A DNA stretch of 39,492 nucleotides, taken from positions 1 through 39,492 of the forward strand of contig NZ_VORY01000026.1 in the NCBI RefSeq assembly GCF_007997295.1, given 5' to 3'. Positions within the stretch are counted from its first letter, which is position 1. Each line of letters starts with the position of its first letter. The notes under the pieces were generated by a model. That model saw nothing but the letters and a program-made list of their open reading frames with translations, made no database searches and was not told the DNA's origin. The stretch is from Gillisia hiemivivida. Its GTDB lineage: Bacteria > Bacteroidota > Bacteroidia > Flavobacteriales > Flavobacteriaceae. Made by a program: the position numbers and the translations under genes. Below, in pieces: positions 7,358 to 15,901 of this stretch.

Positions 7358-8863
7358 TTGAAAAAGAAAATCATTATTATCGGTTCTGGAATTGGAGGCT
7401 TAGGTTCTGCTGCGTTGTTAGCTAAATCTGGTTATGACGTCACTGTCATTGAAAAGAATGCCAATCTTGGTGGTCGTGCTAATATTTTTGAAGCCGAGGG
7501 TTATACTTTTGACATGGGACCTTCCTGGTATCTAATGCCAGATGTATTTGAGCATTATTTCAAATTGCTCGATGAAGACATTACTAAACATTTAGATCTG
7601 GTAAAGCTCTCTCCTTCTTACCGTGTGTTTTTTTCTAATGATAAAGAATTACCTATAGTCGATATCCATTCTGATCTGGATAAAGATTTACCTCTTTTTG
7701 AGCAGTTAGAGCCAGGCATCACGCCTAAGATCAAAGAGTACCTTAAACGTTCTGGTGAGCAATATGAGATGGCTAAAGATACTTTTATGTATAGAAATCT
7801 AGGGTTCTCATTAGATTTTTTAAAATGGGATGTGATTAAAAAAGGGATAGAACTCAATCCTTTTCAAACCATGCAATCCTACTTAAATAAATGGTTTAAA
7901 AGCGAGCGTGTTAAAAAAATATTAGAATATACATTGGTGTTTTTAGGTTCTGATCCTGCAAAAACACCTGCGATGTATAATATCATGAATGCCATAGATT
8001 TCAATATGGGTGTTTACTACCCTAAAGGCGGGATTTATGAGATTGTAAAGGCATTAGTAACTATAAATAAAAAACATGGTACACAGTTTATGACAAATAT
8101 GCCTGTATCAAAAATTATAGTTGAAAACAAAAAAGCTACAGGTGTTCAACTCGAAAATGGGACTATTTTAGAAGCAGATTTGATCATCTCCAATGCCGAT
8201 TTATGGTTTACGGAAACCCATTTACTTGAGAAGCGTCAGCAAACCTATCCTGAACGATATTGGGAAAAGGCAGTTTTGAGTCCGAGTGCGTTTATTATGT
8301 ACCTTGGTTTGGATAGAGAATTAGAGATTTTAAGTCATCACAACCTACGCTTTGGTGGAGATTGGAAACAAAATTTCAAAGAGCTGTTTGATACGCCTAA
8401 ACTTCCGGAAGATCCTAGTTATTATATCTGTAAGCCCACGGAAACCGATCCAGACTTATCGCCACCAGGAACTGATAATTTATTTGTTCTGGTGCCAATT
8501 CCTCCTGGTTTAAGGCTTTCCAAAACTGATATGGAAAGTTACCGTCAAAAAATTTTAAATCTGATGAAAACGGACTTAAATCTACCAGCAATTGAAGAAT
8601 ATATCGTTTATGAAAGGTCTTACTGGAGTGATGATTTCCGAAGGGATTATAATGCCTATAAAGGCACCGCATTAGGATTAGCGCATACATTAAAACAAAC
8701 ACTAAAACGACCATTAAACTATAGTAAAAAGGTTAAAAACCTCTATTATGTTGGTGCTGGTACAAGTCCGGGAATTGGTATGCCTATCTGTTTGATTTCG
8801 GCTGAACTCGTCTATAAACGTATTCAAAAGATTAAAACCTCTAAACCCTTAGAATCCTTGTAG
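7358..8863 (+). CDS. crtI: Phytoene desaturase family protein (CrtI/CrtD type)
   Basis: 501 residues, normal length. The N-terminus carries the FAD-binding Rossmann motif GSGIGGLGSAALL (from residue 9) and EKNANLGGRA; the C-terminus has the family's second FAD segment, YYVGAGTSPGIGMPICLIS (about residues 462-480). CrtI enzymes desaturate phytoene to lycopene at the membrane; CrtD enzymes introduce the 3,4 double bond, and I cannot separate the two here because no other crt gene is present. The start is TTG: an in-frame TAA lies directly upstream and the FAD motif starts a few codons later. The UbiA gene faces it 6 bp away. Confidence 0.88.
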   Translation: MKKKIIIIGSGIGGLGSAALLAKSGYDVTVIEKNANLGGRANIFEAEGYTFDMGPSWYLMPDVFEHYFKLLDEDITKHLDLVKLSPSYRVFFSNDKELPIVDIHSDLDKDLPLFEQLEPGITPKIKEYLKRSGEQYEMAKDTFMYRNLGFSLDFLKWDVIKKGIELNPFQTMQSYLNKWFKSERVKKILEYTLVFLGSDPAKTPAMYNIMNAIDFNMGVYYPKGGIYEIVKALVTINKKHGTQFMTNMPVSKIIVENKKATGVQLENGTILEADLIISNADLWFTETHLLEKRQQTYPERYWEKAVLSPSAFIMYLGLDRELEILSHHNLRFGGDWKQNFKELFDTPKLPEDPSYYICKPTETDPDLSPPGTDNLFVLVPIPPGLRLSKTDMESYRQKILNLMKTDLNLPAIEEYIVYERSYWSDDFRRDYNAYKGTALGLAHTLKQTLKRPLNYSKKVKNLYYVGAGTSPGIGMPICLISAELVYKRIQKIKTSKPLESL

Positions 8864-8869
8864 CCTCAA

Positions 8870-9721
8870 CTACATTATTTCATTAAAAAACATATAGAAA
8901 AACAATATTGCTCCTGTAAGCACATTGATAAGTGGAAAGTAGGTATAGTATTTAAATAGTTTTGAAATATTATTAATACTTAGTAGTACGATAGAGATAT
9001 AAACAATACCGAAGACAATTGCAATAAAACCTACATAGTAAAATCCAATAGATGCAGAGATGAAATAGGCTATTAGGCAAAACCATAAGGCTTTTTTCTC
9101 ACCAAGCATAATTGCTAGTGTATTCACTCCGGCTTTTCTATCTGCTTCAATATCTGGAATAGCAGAATAGGTTTGCATACCAAAGGCCCAAATAAGACCG
9201 CCAAGTACAGCTAACCATTGTATATTGGTGTTTCCTGTGATGAAAAATCCAACTAGTGCCGGGGAAACATATATAATTGCCGAAAAAAGGACATCTAAAG
9301 GGGGTTTACTTTTTGCTCTTACAGGCCTTGCGGAATAAAATAGCCCCGTAAATAAAAACAACAATAAGGCGAGTTTTGTGGGTACATTAACCATAAAAAA
9401 TAATGGCACAAAAGGAATTAATAAAAGGACTATGATGATCCACAAGCTTTTATGTTTTTCCAGTTTTAATACAGATTCGTATTTTATCTTCTTGTCGTTA
9501 TAGATATCGGTTTGATAATCATAGATATCGTTAACACCGTAGATAAAAACATTTGCTGGCAAGGAAAAAAATACACCAAACGCTATTAAAAGAAGCGTAG
9601 TGCTATCATCATACAAGAACAGATTTCCTGAAGAAATAACACCAACAAGAAAAGTTCCGAGGACGTACATCCAGAATCTCGGTCTAGATAAAAAGAAAAC
9701 CTCTTTGATCGTTAGTTTCAT
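8870..9721 (-). CDS. UbiA-family prenyltransferase (possible carotenoid elongase)
   Basis: 283 residues with about eight or nine membrane segments. Both Asp-rich motifs for Mg-diphosphate binding are present: NDIYDYQTD (residues 64-72) and DIEADRKAG (from 190). UbiA enzymes attach prenyl chains to aromatic or other acceptors. Its place next to crtI suggests lycopene elongase activity (as in C50 carotenoid pathways), but that is inference from position; a menaquinone or heme role would need other neighbours, which are absent. Convergent with crtI, so not in the same operon. Confidence 0.8.
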   Translation of the reverse strand: MKLTIKEVFFLSRPRFWMYVLGTFLVGVISSGNLFLYDDSTTLLLIAFGVFFSLPANVFIYGVNDIYDYQTDIYNDKKIKYESVLKLEKHKSLWIIIVLLLIPFVPLFFMVNVPTKLALLLFLFTGLFYSARPVRAKSKPPLDVLFSAIIYVSPALVGFFITGNTNIQWLAVLGGLIWAFGMQTYSAIPDIEADRKAGVNTLAIMLGEKKALWFCLIAYFISASIGFYYVGFIAIVFGIVYISIVLLSINNISKLFKYYTYFPLINVLTGAILFFYMFFNEIM

Positions 9722-10183
9722 GGCATAGCAAAAATAAGGTTATAGAATCATTAAATCTAAATATTTATTTTTATTTGTTTATTTGATTTTATTATATGTT
9801 AAACAAAAGATAGTGTCATTTTGTAATTACTGTAGAATCCAAAAAACAAACTTCTTTTGACTGCAGATATCACCAATTTAAACAGTTGACATCCAATTAC
9901 ATTATGTGCAATTCCTTATATATAACTTTATTAATCTTTAAAATAAGCGGGATTAATTTTGGACTATTTTAAAAATGAAAGTTTCGTGTAAGTGAAAATT
10001 AGAAACAAAAAAAGAATAATAGTATAAGTATAATCCAGACTTAACTTAACTCTAGTATATTGCATTAATAAAGTATTATTATGAAATGAGCATAACGCCA
10101 ATAGGATAAAAACACCGATGAAGATATGCGAATTGCTAAAGATAGCTTTCGAGAGACCATTATAAAACAATAAATATCAACAT
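9722..10183. other. AT-rich intergenic region between ubiA-like gene and 74-aa gene
   Basis: This holds the divergent upstream regions of the two flanking genes. On the minus strand TATTTTTG (9729-9736) fits a TAnnTTTG -7 box, but it sits only 7 bp before the start codon of the UbiA gene and no -33 partner is seen. Short reading frames on the minus strand here have low-complexity Phe/Leu/Tyr content and no coding signs. Confidence 0.3.
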
Positions 10184-10408
10184 ATGAAATTAAACTTATT
10201 GTCCTGTCATGCTCAGAGACCAGATAGAAGAGCGATAGCGAATTGTATTGCAGAAATTTCAACTAACATCGATGAATCATTGTCAAATGAACTTACAGAT
10301 CTCCTCCTAGAAGGAGACGCTGTAGATATTGAGATGGAAGATAAAAATACTGGTTCTGCTTTAAGAGCTTTGCGAAAATTAAGTATTGACTACGAAATTA
10401 TAGAATGA
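10184..10408 (+). CDS. Hypothetical 74-aa protein
   Basis: ATG 10184 to TGA 10406-10408. The product is soluble and acidic, with RRAIANCIAEISTNIDES, a leucine-rich acidic helix (NELTDLLLEGDAVDIEME) and TGSALRALRKLSIDYEI. The balanced composition and amphipathic helices look like a real small protein, perhaps an alpha/beta regulator, but I do not recognise the family. A symmetric hairpin follows the stop codon at once (10409-10430), which supports a monocistronic transcript. Confidence 0.55.
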   Translation: MKLNLLSCHAQRPDRRAIANCIAEISTNIDESLSNELTDLLLEGDAVDIEMEDKNTGSALRALRKLSIDYEIIE

Positions 10409-10430
10409 ACCAAATTACTGGCAATTTGGT
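10409..10430 (+). terminator. Hairpin after the 74-aa gene
   Basis: ACCAAATT and AATTTGGT form a perfect 8-bp stem around ACTGGC directly after the stop codon. There is no T run after it, so intrinsic termination is uncertain; it may protect the 3' end instead. Confidence 0.4.
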
Positions 10431-10670
10431 AACATATTCATGTGAACTATTGTCTAGCAGACTGATTACTATTGCATATCGGTTGAATATCTTTGAAATA
10501 AAAAAAAACGCACCTCACTGTTTATAAGACATAACTAATAAAGACTAAATAGAAAGATTTGTGCTTATGCTCAAAGACCACCAAGCTATCTCCTACTCCA
10601 CTCCAATGAATTGCTAAAAATATTAACTAAGAAGCAAAGCAATACAAAATCGCTCAATCTTGCTCAAAGC

Positions 10671-10826
10671 TGTTGCCAAAGCAGGTAACATCGATTAGGG
10701 CAAATAGTGGATCTTCCAATGAAAAGTGATATTTTAGAGACCCAGTAACAAAAAAGTAAGCCAACAATTCCAATAGCTACTGGGTCGTGTCCCCAATCCA
10801 CGCTAATTGCGTTAACCAAGATCTTT
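10671..10826 (+). repeat. About 150-bp intergenic repeat, copy R4
   Basis: Left end TGTTGCCAAAGCAGGTAACA, then block A (CAAATAGTGGATCTTCCAA, AAAAGTGATATTTTAG), block B (AGTAAGCCAACAATTCCAA followed by the near palindrome CCAATAGCTACTGG) and block C (GTGTCCCCAATCCACGC, GTTAACCAAGATC). Between 10431 and 10670 there is no gene; a short CTCCTACTCCACTCC stretch there resembles block C. Confidence 0.75.
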
Positions 10827-10863
10827 TTTACTATGCATTTTCATCAGATAAGCTACAAGGCAT

Positions 10864-11436
10864 ATGATTAATGAAATATACTTTAATAATTTTCCAAGTT
10901 TAGAAAGTGAAAGGCTAATTCTGAGAAAGTTGGAATTGACAGATGCAGCTGAAGTGCAATTAATTCGTTCGGATGAAAAAGTTATGATTTATATGGATTC
11001 AGAAAGACAAATGACCATTCAACATTCTGAAAACTTTATTTCTAACAAATTAAAAATGTACGAAGAAAGAACTGGAATCTTTTGGGCTATTATTGAAAAA
11101 TCAACCAATAAGTTTATGGGTGATTTTGCGTTTTTCAAAATAGATAATAAAAATTCTAGAGCAGAGATCGGATATACGTTGAAACCAGAATTTTGGGGAA
11201 ATGGATTTATGAAAGAGGCAATGCTGAATGTTTTCAATTTTGGCTTCAGTGATTTAAAACTTCATAGTTTAGAAGCAAACATTAATCCCCAAAATGACAA
11301 TTCTCGAGCAATATTGACGAAAATGGGATTTCAAAAAGAAGCCTATTTTAGAGAGAATTATTACTATAACGGGGATTACTTAGATAGTGAAATTTACTCT
11401 TTACTCAAAACTGACTATCAAAAAAGCAAAAAATAA
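10864..11436 (+). CDS. GNAT acetyltransferase (RimJ/RimL-like)
   Basis: 190 residues, the size of RimJ/RimL-type N-acetyltransferases (Acetyltransf_3). SERLILRKLELTDAAEV at the start gives the family's first strand and helix. The acetyl-CoA binding motif A is EIGYTLKPEFWGNGFMKEA, and motif B is NPQNDNSRAILTKMGFQKEA. These enzymes acetylate protein N-termini, ribosomal proteins or small amines; the substrate here is unknown. It is a single gene between repeat R4 and another dispersed repeat. Confidence 0.88.
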   Translation: MINEIYFNNFPSLESERLILRKLELTDAAEVQLIRSDEKVMIYMDSERQMTIQHSENFISNKLKMYEERTGIFWAIIEKSTNKFMGDFAFFKIDNKNSRAEIGYTLKPEFWGNGFMKEAMLNVFNFGFSDLKLHSLEANINPQNDNSRAILTKMGFQKEAYFRENYYYNGDYLDSEIYSLLKTDYQKSKK

Positions 11437-11504
11437 AGAACAAAACTTGAAACTATCAAAATACAGAACATCGGGTGCTATCGGAAAATCAGATATTGAA
11501 ATAT

Positions 11505-11723
11505 ATTGTCGTCTGACAAAAGATATAAGATCGCTGCGCTACTAGATTCAAGACGTAAGACTTTTTTCCAACTAATTGAAAATCATTATTTTAATCTGTA
11601 TAAATTTTTCAAAAAGGAAAAAATAATTCTGTGTTCTAATAGCAAGCTCCTAAACATTGAAAACATTCTTAATCCACGTTTCTTCTAGCCTCATCGAAAT
11701 CCTGAATTTTTTACCGGACAATA
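11505..11723 (+). repeat. Dispersed repeat E, copy 1, with a possible short ORF (11506-11688)
   Basis: 121 bp from ATTGTCGTCTGACAAAAG match 39372-39492 with six differences, while the left flanks differ. The left end has the palindrome TTGTC/GACAA, and ACCGGACAATA at 11713-11723 may be a matching inverted right end, giving about 219 bp. In the frame beginning with TTG at 11506 (SSDKRYKIAALLDSRRKT...), five of the six differences fall at third codon positions, which hints at past or present coding selection. The frame stops at TAG 11686-11688. The family is unknown. Confidence 0.6.
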
Positions 11724-11754
11724 CTAATTGAAATATTTAAAAAAATAGTGTCAT

Positions 11755-11783
11755 AATAAAAAAGCCCCGAATTATCGAGGCTT
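11755..11783 (-). terminator. Terminator of the FAS1 gene
   Basis: On the minus strand GCCTCGA/TCGGGGC forms a stem of about 10 bp (one mismatch) with AAAG/CTTT extension, followed by a run of six T. It lies 25 bp past the stop codon of the FAS1 gene. Confidence 0.75.
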
Positions 11784-11807
11784 TCATTTTTATTTACAAA
11801 ACATTCA

Positions 11808-12323
11808 TTACTTAGGCATTACTACAGTGTCTATTACGTGAATTACACCATTGCTGCCCATTACATCTGTAGCTACAATTTCACTATAATTACCATTTAC
11901 ATCTTTCAACCAAATTTTACCATCTTTTTGCATTACAGTTAAGACTTGACCATTTAATGCTTCCAATTCTACCATACCATTTCCTTTCTTTAAAGCAGCT
12001 ACTACATCTGTTGCAGTTAAATTTCCAGATACTACATGATAAGTTAAGATATTAGCTAATGCTTTTTGATTTTTTTCTTCTAATAGAGAGTTCAATGCAT
12101 TAGAATCAATTTTAGCGAAAGCACTATTTGTTGGAGCGAAAACGGTGAATGGTCCATCTCCTTGTAAAGCACCAACTAAATCGGCAGCAGTTAATGCTGT
12201 AACTAAAGTTGAAAAATCTTCATTGCCAACGGCAACATCTACTATTGTTTCTTGTGCAGCAACATTTTTAGATAAGGCTACAGTCATTAGAATTGTTAAA
12301 ATAAGGACTAATTTTTTCATCAT
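11808..12323 (-). CDS. Secreted FAS1 (fasciclin) domain protein
   Basis: 171 residues. A Sec signal peptide (KKLVLILTILMTVALSKNVAA, cut about residue 23) leads to one full FAS1 domain: IVDVAVGNEDFSTLVTAL, GPFTVFAPTNSAFAKI (the H1 motif) and GVIHVIDTVVMPK (the H2 motif). FAS1 domains act in adhesion or protein contacts outside the cytoplasm. There is no lipobox, so the product is probably periplasmic or secreted. A minus-strand TATATTTG (12352-12359), about 28 bp upstream of the start, fits a -7 box. It is monocistronic, with its own terminator. Confidence 0.92.
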   Translation of the reverse strand: MMKKLVLILTILMTVALSKNVAAQETIVDVAVGNEDFSTLVTALTAADLVGALQGDGPFTVFAPTNSAFAKIDSNALNSLLEEKNQKALANILTYHVVSGNLTATDVVAALKKGNGMVELEALNGQVLTVMQKDGKIWLKDVNGNYSEIVATDVMGSNGVIHVIDTVVMPK

Positions 12324-12544
12324 TTCTAGTTTTAGATATTAAATTGTTTTACAAATATATACTAAAGTTTCGTTTTGTCTAACGTTATTAACTTTTTATT
12401 AAACAAAATTTTAAAAGATTATTTCTAATTTTCATCTTTAATACAAAAAGATAAAGTTCTTATAGTTCAATTATGAAATAAGCTTTGAGAAATAAAAAAT
12501 AAGAAAAGCTAAAACGAAATGATTGGAATAAAAAGCTACAGGAG

Positions 12545-12697
12545 CTAACAACTGCTATCACAAATAGCAGGCAATTGAATGATAAGCGATGTTTTATAGA
12601 TTAATTATGAAACTAACAAAAGCGACAATCCGGGCAACTTTTAGGACATTCCCCTACTCCACTCTGCTTGGGTTTACTAAAACCGCTACTTGCAAGA
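12545..12697 (+). repeat. About 150-bp intergenic repeat, copy R5
   Basis: Starts TAACAACTGC, with block A (CAAATAGCAGGCAATTGAA, then AAGCGATGTTTTATAG), block B (AACAAAAGCGACAATCCGGG) and block C (TTCCCCTACTCCACTCTGC). The two neighbouring genes both run on the minus strand, yet this copy keeps the plus orientation of the family. Confidence 0.7.
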
Positions 12698-12733
12698 AAT
12701 AAAGATTTATCGTCCTGAATAATACATAAATGA

Positions 12734-13408
12734 TCAGGACAATAATTTATCAGCAAAATAATTCAACATTGTTTCCACTTCATCTACATTATTCCCATTA
12801 ACCGATATATCTGTAAGCCTTGGAAGATGCTTTGCAAAATAAATATGGTTATTAGACATTTCAAAAAGATTAGTGGCTAACGCGTAGGGGTATTTAAATT
12901 GCGGATTGATCTCCGAAATAATATTGGAAACTGAATTGGCTAAACTTTTATAACTTTTAAAAAATCCTTTTGAATTATCCTTATCTACATCTTTTGTATG
13001 ATATGCTTTGACCCCTTCTGATATAAAAATATTATGGAGTTTACTTTCATTAACATATTCTACACCGGGATTATCTTTAGGTGCAAAAACAAAAGAATGT
13101 ATAATGATCTTCAGTTTTATCCTTGGATCGCTAACATTCATGGTATTTACTTTTATAAGATAGCTTACCCATTCCCAATACCAATTAACTAAGAATATTA
13201 ATAACAAATGTTTGTTCTCAAAGTACCGATAGATGGAAGCTTCTGTTGAACCTATTCTCTCTGCTAACTTTTTAAAAGTAAAGGATTCGAAACCATATTC
13301 ATCTATTAAGAGAATACTATGCTGAATAATATTTTTTCCAAGTTTTGAATCTTGTGGATCCTTAAGGTATAAACCGTCGTTTAAAGAAAATCTTATTTGT
13401 AAACTCAT
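12734..13408 (-). CDS. TetR-family regulator, paralog 1
   Basis: 225 residues when started at ATG 13408 (MSLQIRFSLNDG), which matches the start of paralog 2; the longer frame to 13447 has an unlikely hydrophobic extension. The N-terminal helix-turn-helix reads FKKLAERIGSTEASIYRYF, FENKHLLL. The C-terminal domain ends EMSNNHIYFAKHLPRLTDIS...NYFADKLLS, nearly identical to the protein at 22822-23496. It is divergent from the SulP/carbonic anhydrase operon, with a shared operator (13492-13510) between, so it likely controls that operon and itself. The ligand is unknown. A GTCCTGA/TCAGGAC hairpin (12712-12740) overlaps its stop. Confidence 0.85.
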   Translation of the reverse strand: MSLQIRFSLNDGLYLKDPQDSKLGKNIIQHSILLIDEYGFESFTFKKLAERIGSTEASIYRYFENKHLLLIFLVNWYWEWVSYLIKVNTMNVSDPRIKLKIIIHSFVFAPKDNPGVEYVNESKLHNIFISEGVKAYHTKDVDKDNSKGFFKSYKSLANSVSNIISEINPQFKYPYALATNLFEMSNNHIYFAKHLPRLTDISVNGNNVDEVETMLNYFADKLLS

Positions 13409-13491
13409 TGTTAAATGTATCCAAAACCAGATTCGAAAATCGAACAAAGTTGTAATTAAAATTCAAATATACAAAAGCAAAACAATTTTTT

Positions 13492-13533
13492 ATGATAGTA
13501 TTACTATTGTTTTAAAAAGTCTTATTATATTTA
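13492..13533 (+). promoter_or_regulatory. Predicted TetR operator 1 and -7 box before SulP
   Basis: ATGATAG-TATTA-CTATTGT at 13492-13510 is an imperfect inverted repeat (5 of 7 arm bases). It is matched by the perfect ATGATAG-GTTTA-CTATCAT in front of the second carbonic anhydrase. In both places a TATATTTR box follows (here TATATTTA, 13526-13533) about 15-16 bases after the operator, so a bound repressor would cover the -33 region. Confidence 0.7.
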
Positions 13534-13569
13534 CAGCTAAAATTTTAATAATTTAAGAAAAATGGGACT

Positions 13570-15162
13570 ATGAAGATTAATATTTTTTCACACTTAAAAA
13601 GTGATATACCATCAAGTATTGTGGTATTTTTTGTGGCATTACCTCTATGTTTAGGTATCGCCTTAGCCAGTGGAGCACCACTTTTTTCAGGTTTAATAGC
13701 TGGAATTATTGGAGGTATAATCGTTGGTGCCTTAAGCGGATCAAATATTGGAGTAAGCGGACCTGCAGCAGGATTAGCAGCAATTGTTTTAACAGCTATA
13801 GGTTCTTTAGGGGGATTTGAGAATTTTCTGTTAGCAGTTGTTTTAGGTGGTGCTATACAACTACTCTTTGGGATTCTAAAAGCTGGTATCATAGGATATT
13901 ATTTTCCTTCATCTGTTATTAAAGGGATGCTTACTGGAATAGGAATTATAATTATTCTTAAACAAATTCCTCATTTTTTTGGATACGATGCCGATCCTCA
14001 AGGTGATTTTGCGTTCTTTCAAATAGATGGAGAAAACACTATTTCCGAAATATTTAAAACGGTGAATTATATTCGGCCTGGATCTGCATTAATCGGTATT
14101 ATAGGTTTATCCATTTTATTATTATGGGATAAAGTATTATCCAAAAAATCTAAAGTATTCCAAGTAATACAAGGTCCGTTAGTAGCTGTGGCTGCAGGAA
14201 TTATCTTCTTTTTAGTAACAAAATCCAACGATACAATTGCTATTACTCAATCTCATTTAGTTAGCGTACCTGTACCAGAAGATTTTTCCTCATTCTTAGG
14301 TCAATTCAGTTTTCCGAATTTTGGAGCTATTACGAATCCAGAAATATGGGTTGTTGCATTTACTATTGCTTTGGTTGCAAGTTTAGAAACCTTACTTTGT
14401 GTTGAAGCTACAGATAAACTAGATCCACACAAAAATGTAACTCCAACAAATAGAGAATTGTTAGCCCAAGGCACAGGTAACATCATCTCTGGAATGATAG
14501 GTGGATTACCAATTACTCAGGTAATTGTAAGAAGTTCTGCCAATATTCAATCGGGAGGAAGAACCAAGATGTCGGCAATTATCCACGGGTTTCTGTTGTT
14601 AATTTCTGTAGTGGTGATTCCAAATTTATTAAATATGATACCACTATCTGTACTTGCTGCTATATTATTGATTGTAGGATATAAGTTAGCGAAACCAGCT
14701 TTATTTAAAAAAATGTACGATTTAGGCTGGAAACAATCTATACCTTTTACAGTAACGGTTCTAGGTATTGTATTTATCGATCTGCTTTACGGAATAGGAT
14801 TAGGATTGGCAGTGGGAATTGTTGTTATACTAATAAAGAGTTATCAAAACTCTCATTTCTTGCATAAGGAAGGTGAAGAGTTAAACGACGGAACCATTAA
14901 AATGACCTTAGCAGAAGAGGTAACATTTTTTAACAAAGGTGCAATTCTTAAGGAATTAGAAAGCTTACCTGAGAACTCCTATTTAGAGTTGGACGTTAGA
15001 AAAACCAGGTACTTAGACAATGACATTATAGAAATTTTGGAGGACTTCGCATTTAAGGCTAAGGAACGAAACATAAACATAAAATTAATTTCAGAGCGAG
15101 GTATCGTTGAAAACCCACCAAGCTATATTGAATTTTTTAAACTAAGACCTAAATCAGCATAA
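13570..15162 (+). CDS. SulP-family anion transporter, probably bicarbonate uptake
   Basis: 530 residues: about 12-14 membrane segments (residues 10-425), then a STAS domain from about residue 440 (EEVTFFNKGAILKELE...YLELDVRKTRYLDNDIIEIL). Family signatures include GLIAGIIGGIIVGALSGSN and VSGPAAGLAAIV early in the core. SulP proteins move sulfate or bicarbonate, often with Na+. The beta-carbonic anhydrase gene 29 bp downstream argues for bicarbonate, since such pairs are common in marine bacteria. The operon is preceded by the predicted TetR operator. The alternative substrate is sulfate, but no sulfur gene is nearby. Confidence 0.88.
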   Translation: MKINIFSHLKSDIPSSIVVFFVALPLCLGIALASGAPLFSGLIAGIIGGIIVGALSGSNIGVSGPAAGLAAIVLTAIGSLGGFENFLLAVVLGGAIQLLFGILKAGIIGYYFPSSVIKGMLTGIGIIIILKQIPHFFGYDADPQGDFAFFQIDGENTISEIFKTVNYIRPGSALIGIIGLSILLLWDKVLSKKSKVFQVIQGPLVAVAAGIIFFLVTKSNDTIAITQSHLVSVPVPEDFSSFLGQFSFPNFGAITNPEIWVVAFTIALVASLETLLCVEATDKLDPHKNVTPTNRELLAQGTGNIISGMIGGLPITQVIVRSSANIQSGGRTKMSAIIHGFLLLISVVVIPNLLNMIPLSVLAAILLIVGYKLAKPALFKKMYDLGWKQSIPFTVTVLGIVFIDLLYGIGLGLAVGIVVILIKSYQNSHFLHKEGEELNDGTIKMTLAEEVTFFNKGAILKELESLPENSYLELDVRKTRYLDNDIIEILEDFAFKAKERNINIKLISERGIVENPPSYIEFFKLRPKSA

Positions 15163-15191
15163 AACAACTTGTTAATTAAAATACATAAATT

Positions 15192-15821
15192 ATGAAAGCA
15201 CATACAAAAGAGACACAAGCTACAATGACCCCGGAGAAAGCATTAAACTTTTTAAGAGAAGGTAATGTTCGATTCCAAAACAATTTAAAAGCGAATAGAA
15301 ATCTTTTGGAGCAGGTAAATGATACCAGCGAGGGGCAATTTCCTTTTGCTACCATTTTAAGCTGCATAGACTCAAGAGTATCAGCCGAGTTAGTTTTTGA
15401 TCAAGGATTAGGGGATGTTTTTAGTGTGCGTATAGCAGGTAATTTTGTAAACCAGGACATCCTTGGAAGTATGGAATTCGCTTGCAAACTTGCTGGAACT
15501 AAATTAATTGTTGTTTTAGGCCATACAGCTTGTGGGGCGGTAAAAGGTGCTTGTGACGATGCAAAACTTGGAAATTTAACAAGTATGCTGGCTAAAATTA
15601 AACCAGCAGTAGAAGCCGTAAAAGAACCAAAAGATGCTAGTTTACGTAACTCTTCAAATTCAGAATTTGTAGATAATGTTTCAGCAAAAAATGTTCAGCT
15701 TTCAATAGATAGAATTATGAAAGAGAGTGATGTTCTTTCAGAAATGCAAAGCAATGGTGAGATAAAAATTATAGGTGCGATGTACGATATTAATACAGGT
15801 ACAGTTGATTTTTATGAATAA
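15192..15821 (+). CDS. Beta-class carbonic anhydrase, cytosolic
   Basis: 209 residues, normal for beta carbonic anhydrases, which interconvert CO2 and bicarbonate. The zinc site is complete: Cys58 and the Asp60/Arg62 pair in SCIDSRVSAELVFDQG, His111 and Cys114 in LGHTACGAVKGAC. RIAGNFVNQDILGSMEFA is the conserved core after it. No signal peptide, unlike the paralog at 23657. It follows SulP in the same operon and ends at a strong terminator (15865-15901), suggesting that imported bicarbonate is equilibrated with CO2 for carboxylases. Confidence 0.93.
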   Translation: MKAHTKETQATMTPEKALNFLREGNVRFQNNLKANRNLLEQVNDTSEGQFPFATILSCIDSRVSAELVFDQGLGDVFSVRIAGNFVNQDILGSMEFACKLAGTKLIVVLGHTACGAVKGACDDAKLGNLTSMLAKIKPAVEAVKEPKDASLRNSSNSEFVDNVSAKNVQLSIDRIMKESDVLSEMQSNGEIKIIGAMYDINTGTVDFYE

Positions 15822-15864
15822 ATAAAAATAATAAGAAAGTTAAATTAAGTTTTAAAATAAAGAT

Positions 15865-15901
15865 GGTAGCATTAACTCTAGGGTGATTGCTACCTTTTTT
15901 T
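15865..15901 (+). terminator. Intrinsic terminator of the SulP-carbonic anhydrase operon
   Basis: GGTAGCA and TGCTACC form a perfect 7-bp stem, followed by seven T. Confidence 0.85.

Noticed and set aside
8415-8714. 99-codon minus-strand frame inside crtI
   Set aside because: It is the complement of conserved CrtI sequence with no features of its own.
9964-10262. Two overlapping minus-strand frames in the ubiA upstream region
   Set aside because: Low-complexity Phe/Leu/Ser/Tyr content, mutual overlap and overlap with the 74-aa gene; no conserved motif.
13545-13892. 115-codon minus-strand frame opposite SulP
   Set aside because: Pro/Ala/Ile-rich complement of a membrane-protein gene; the SulP frame explains the opening.
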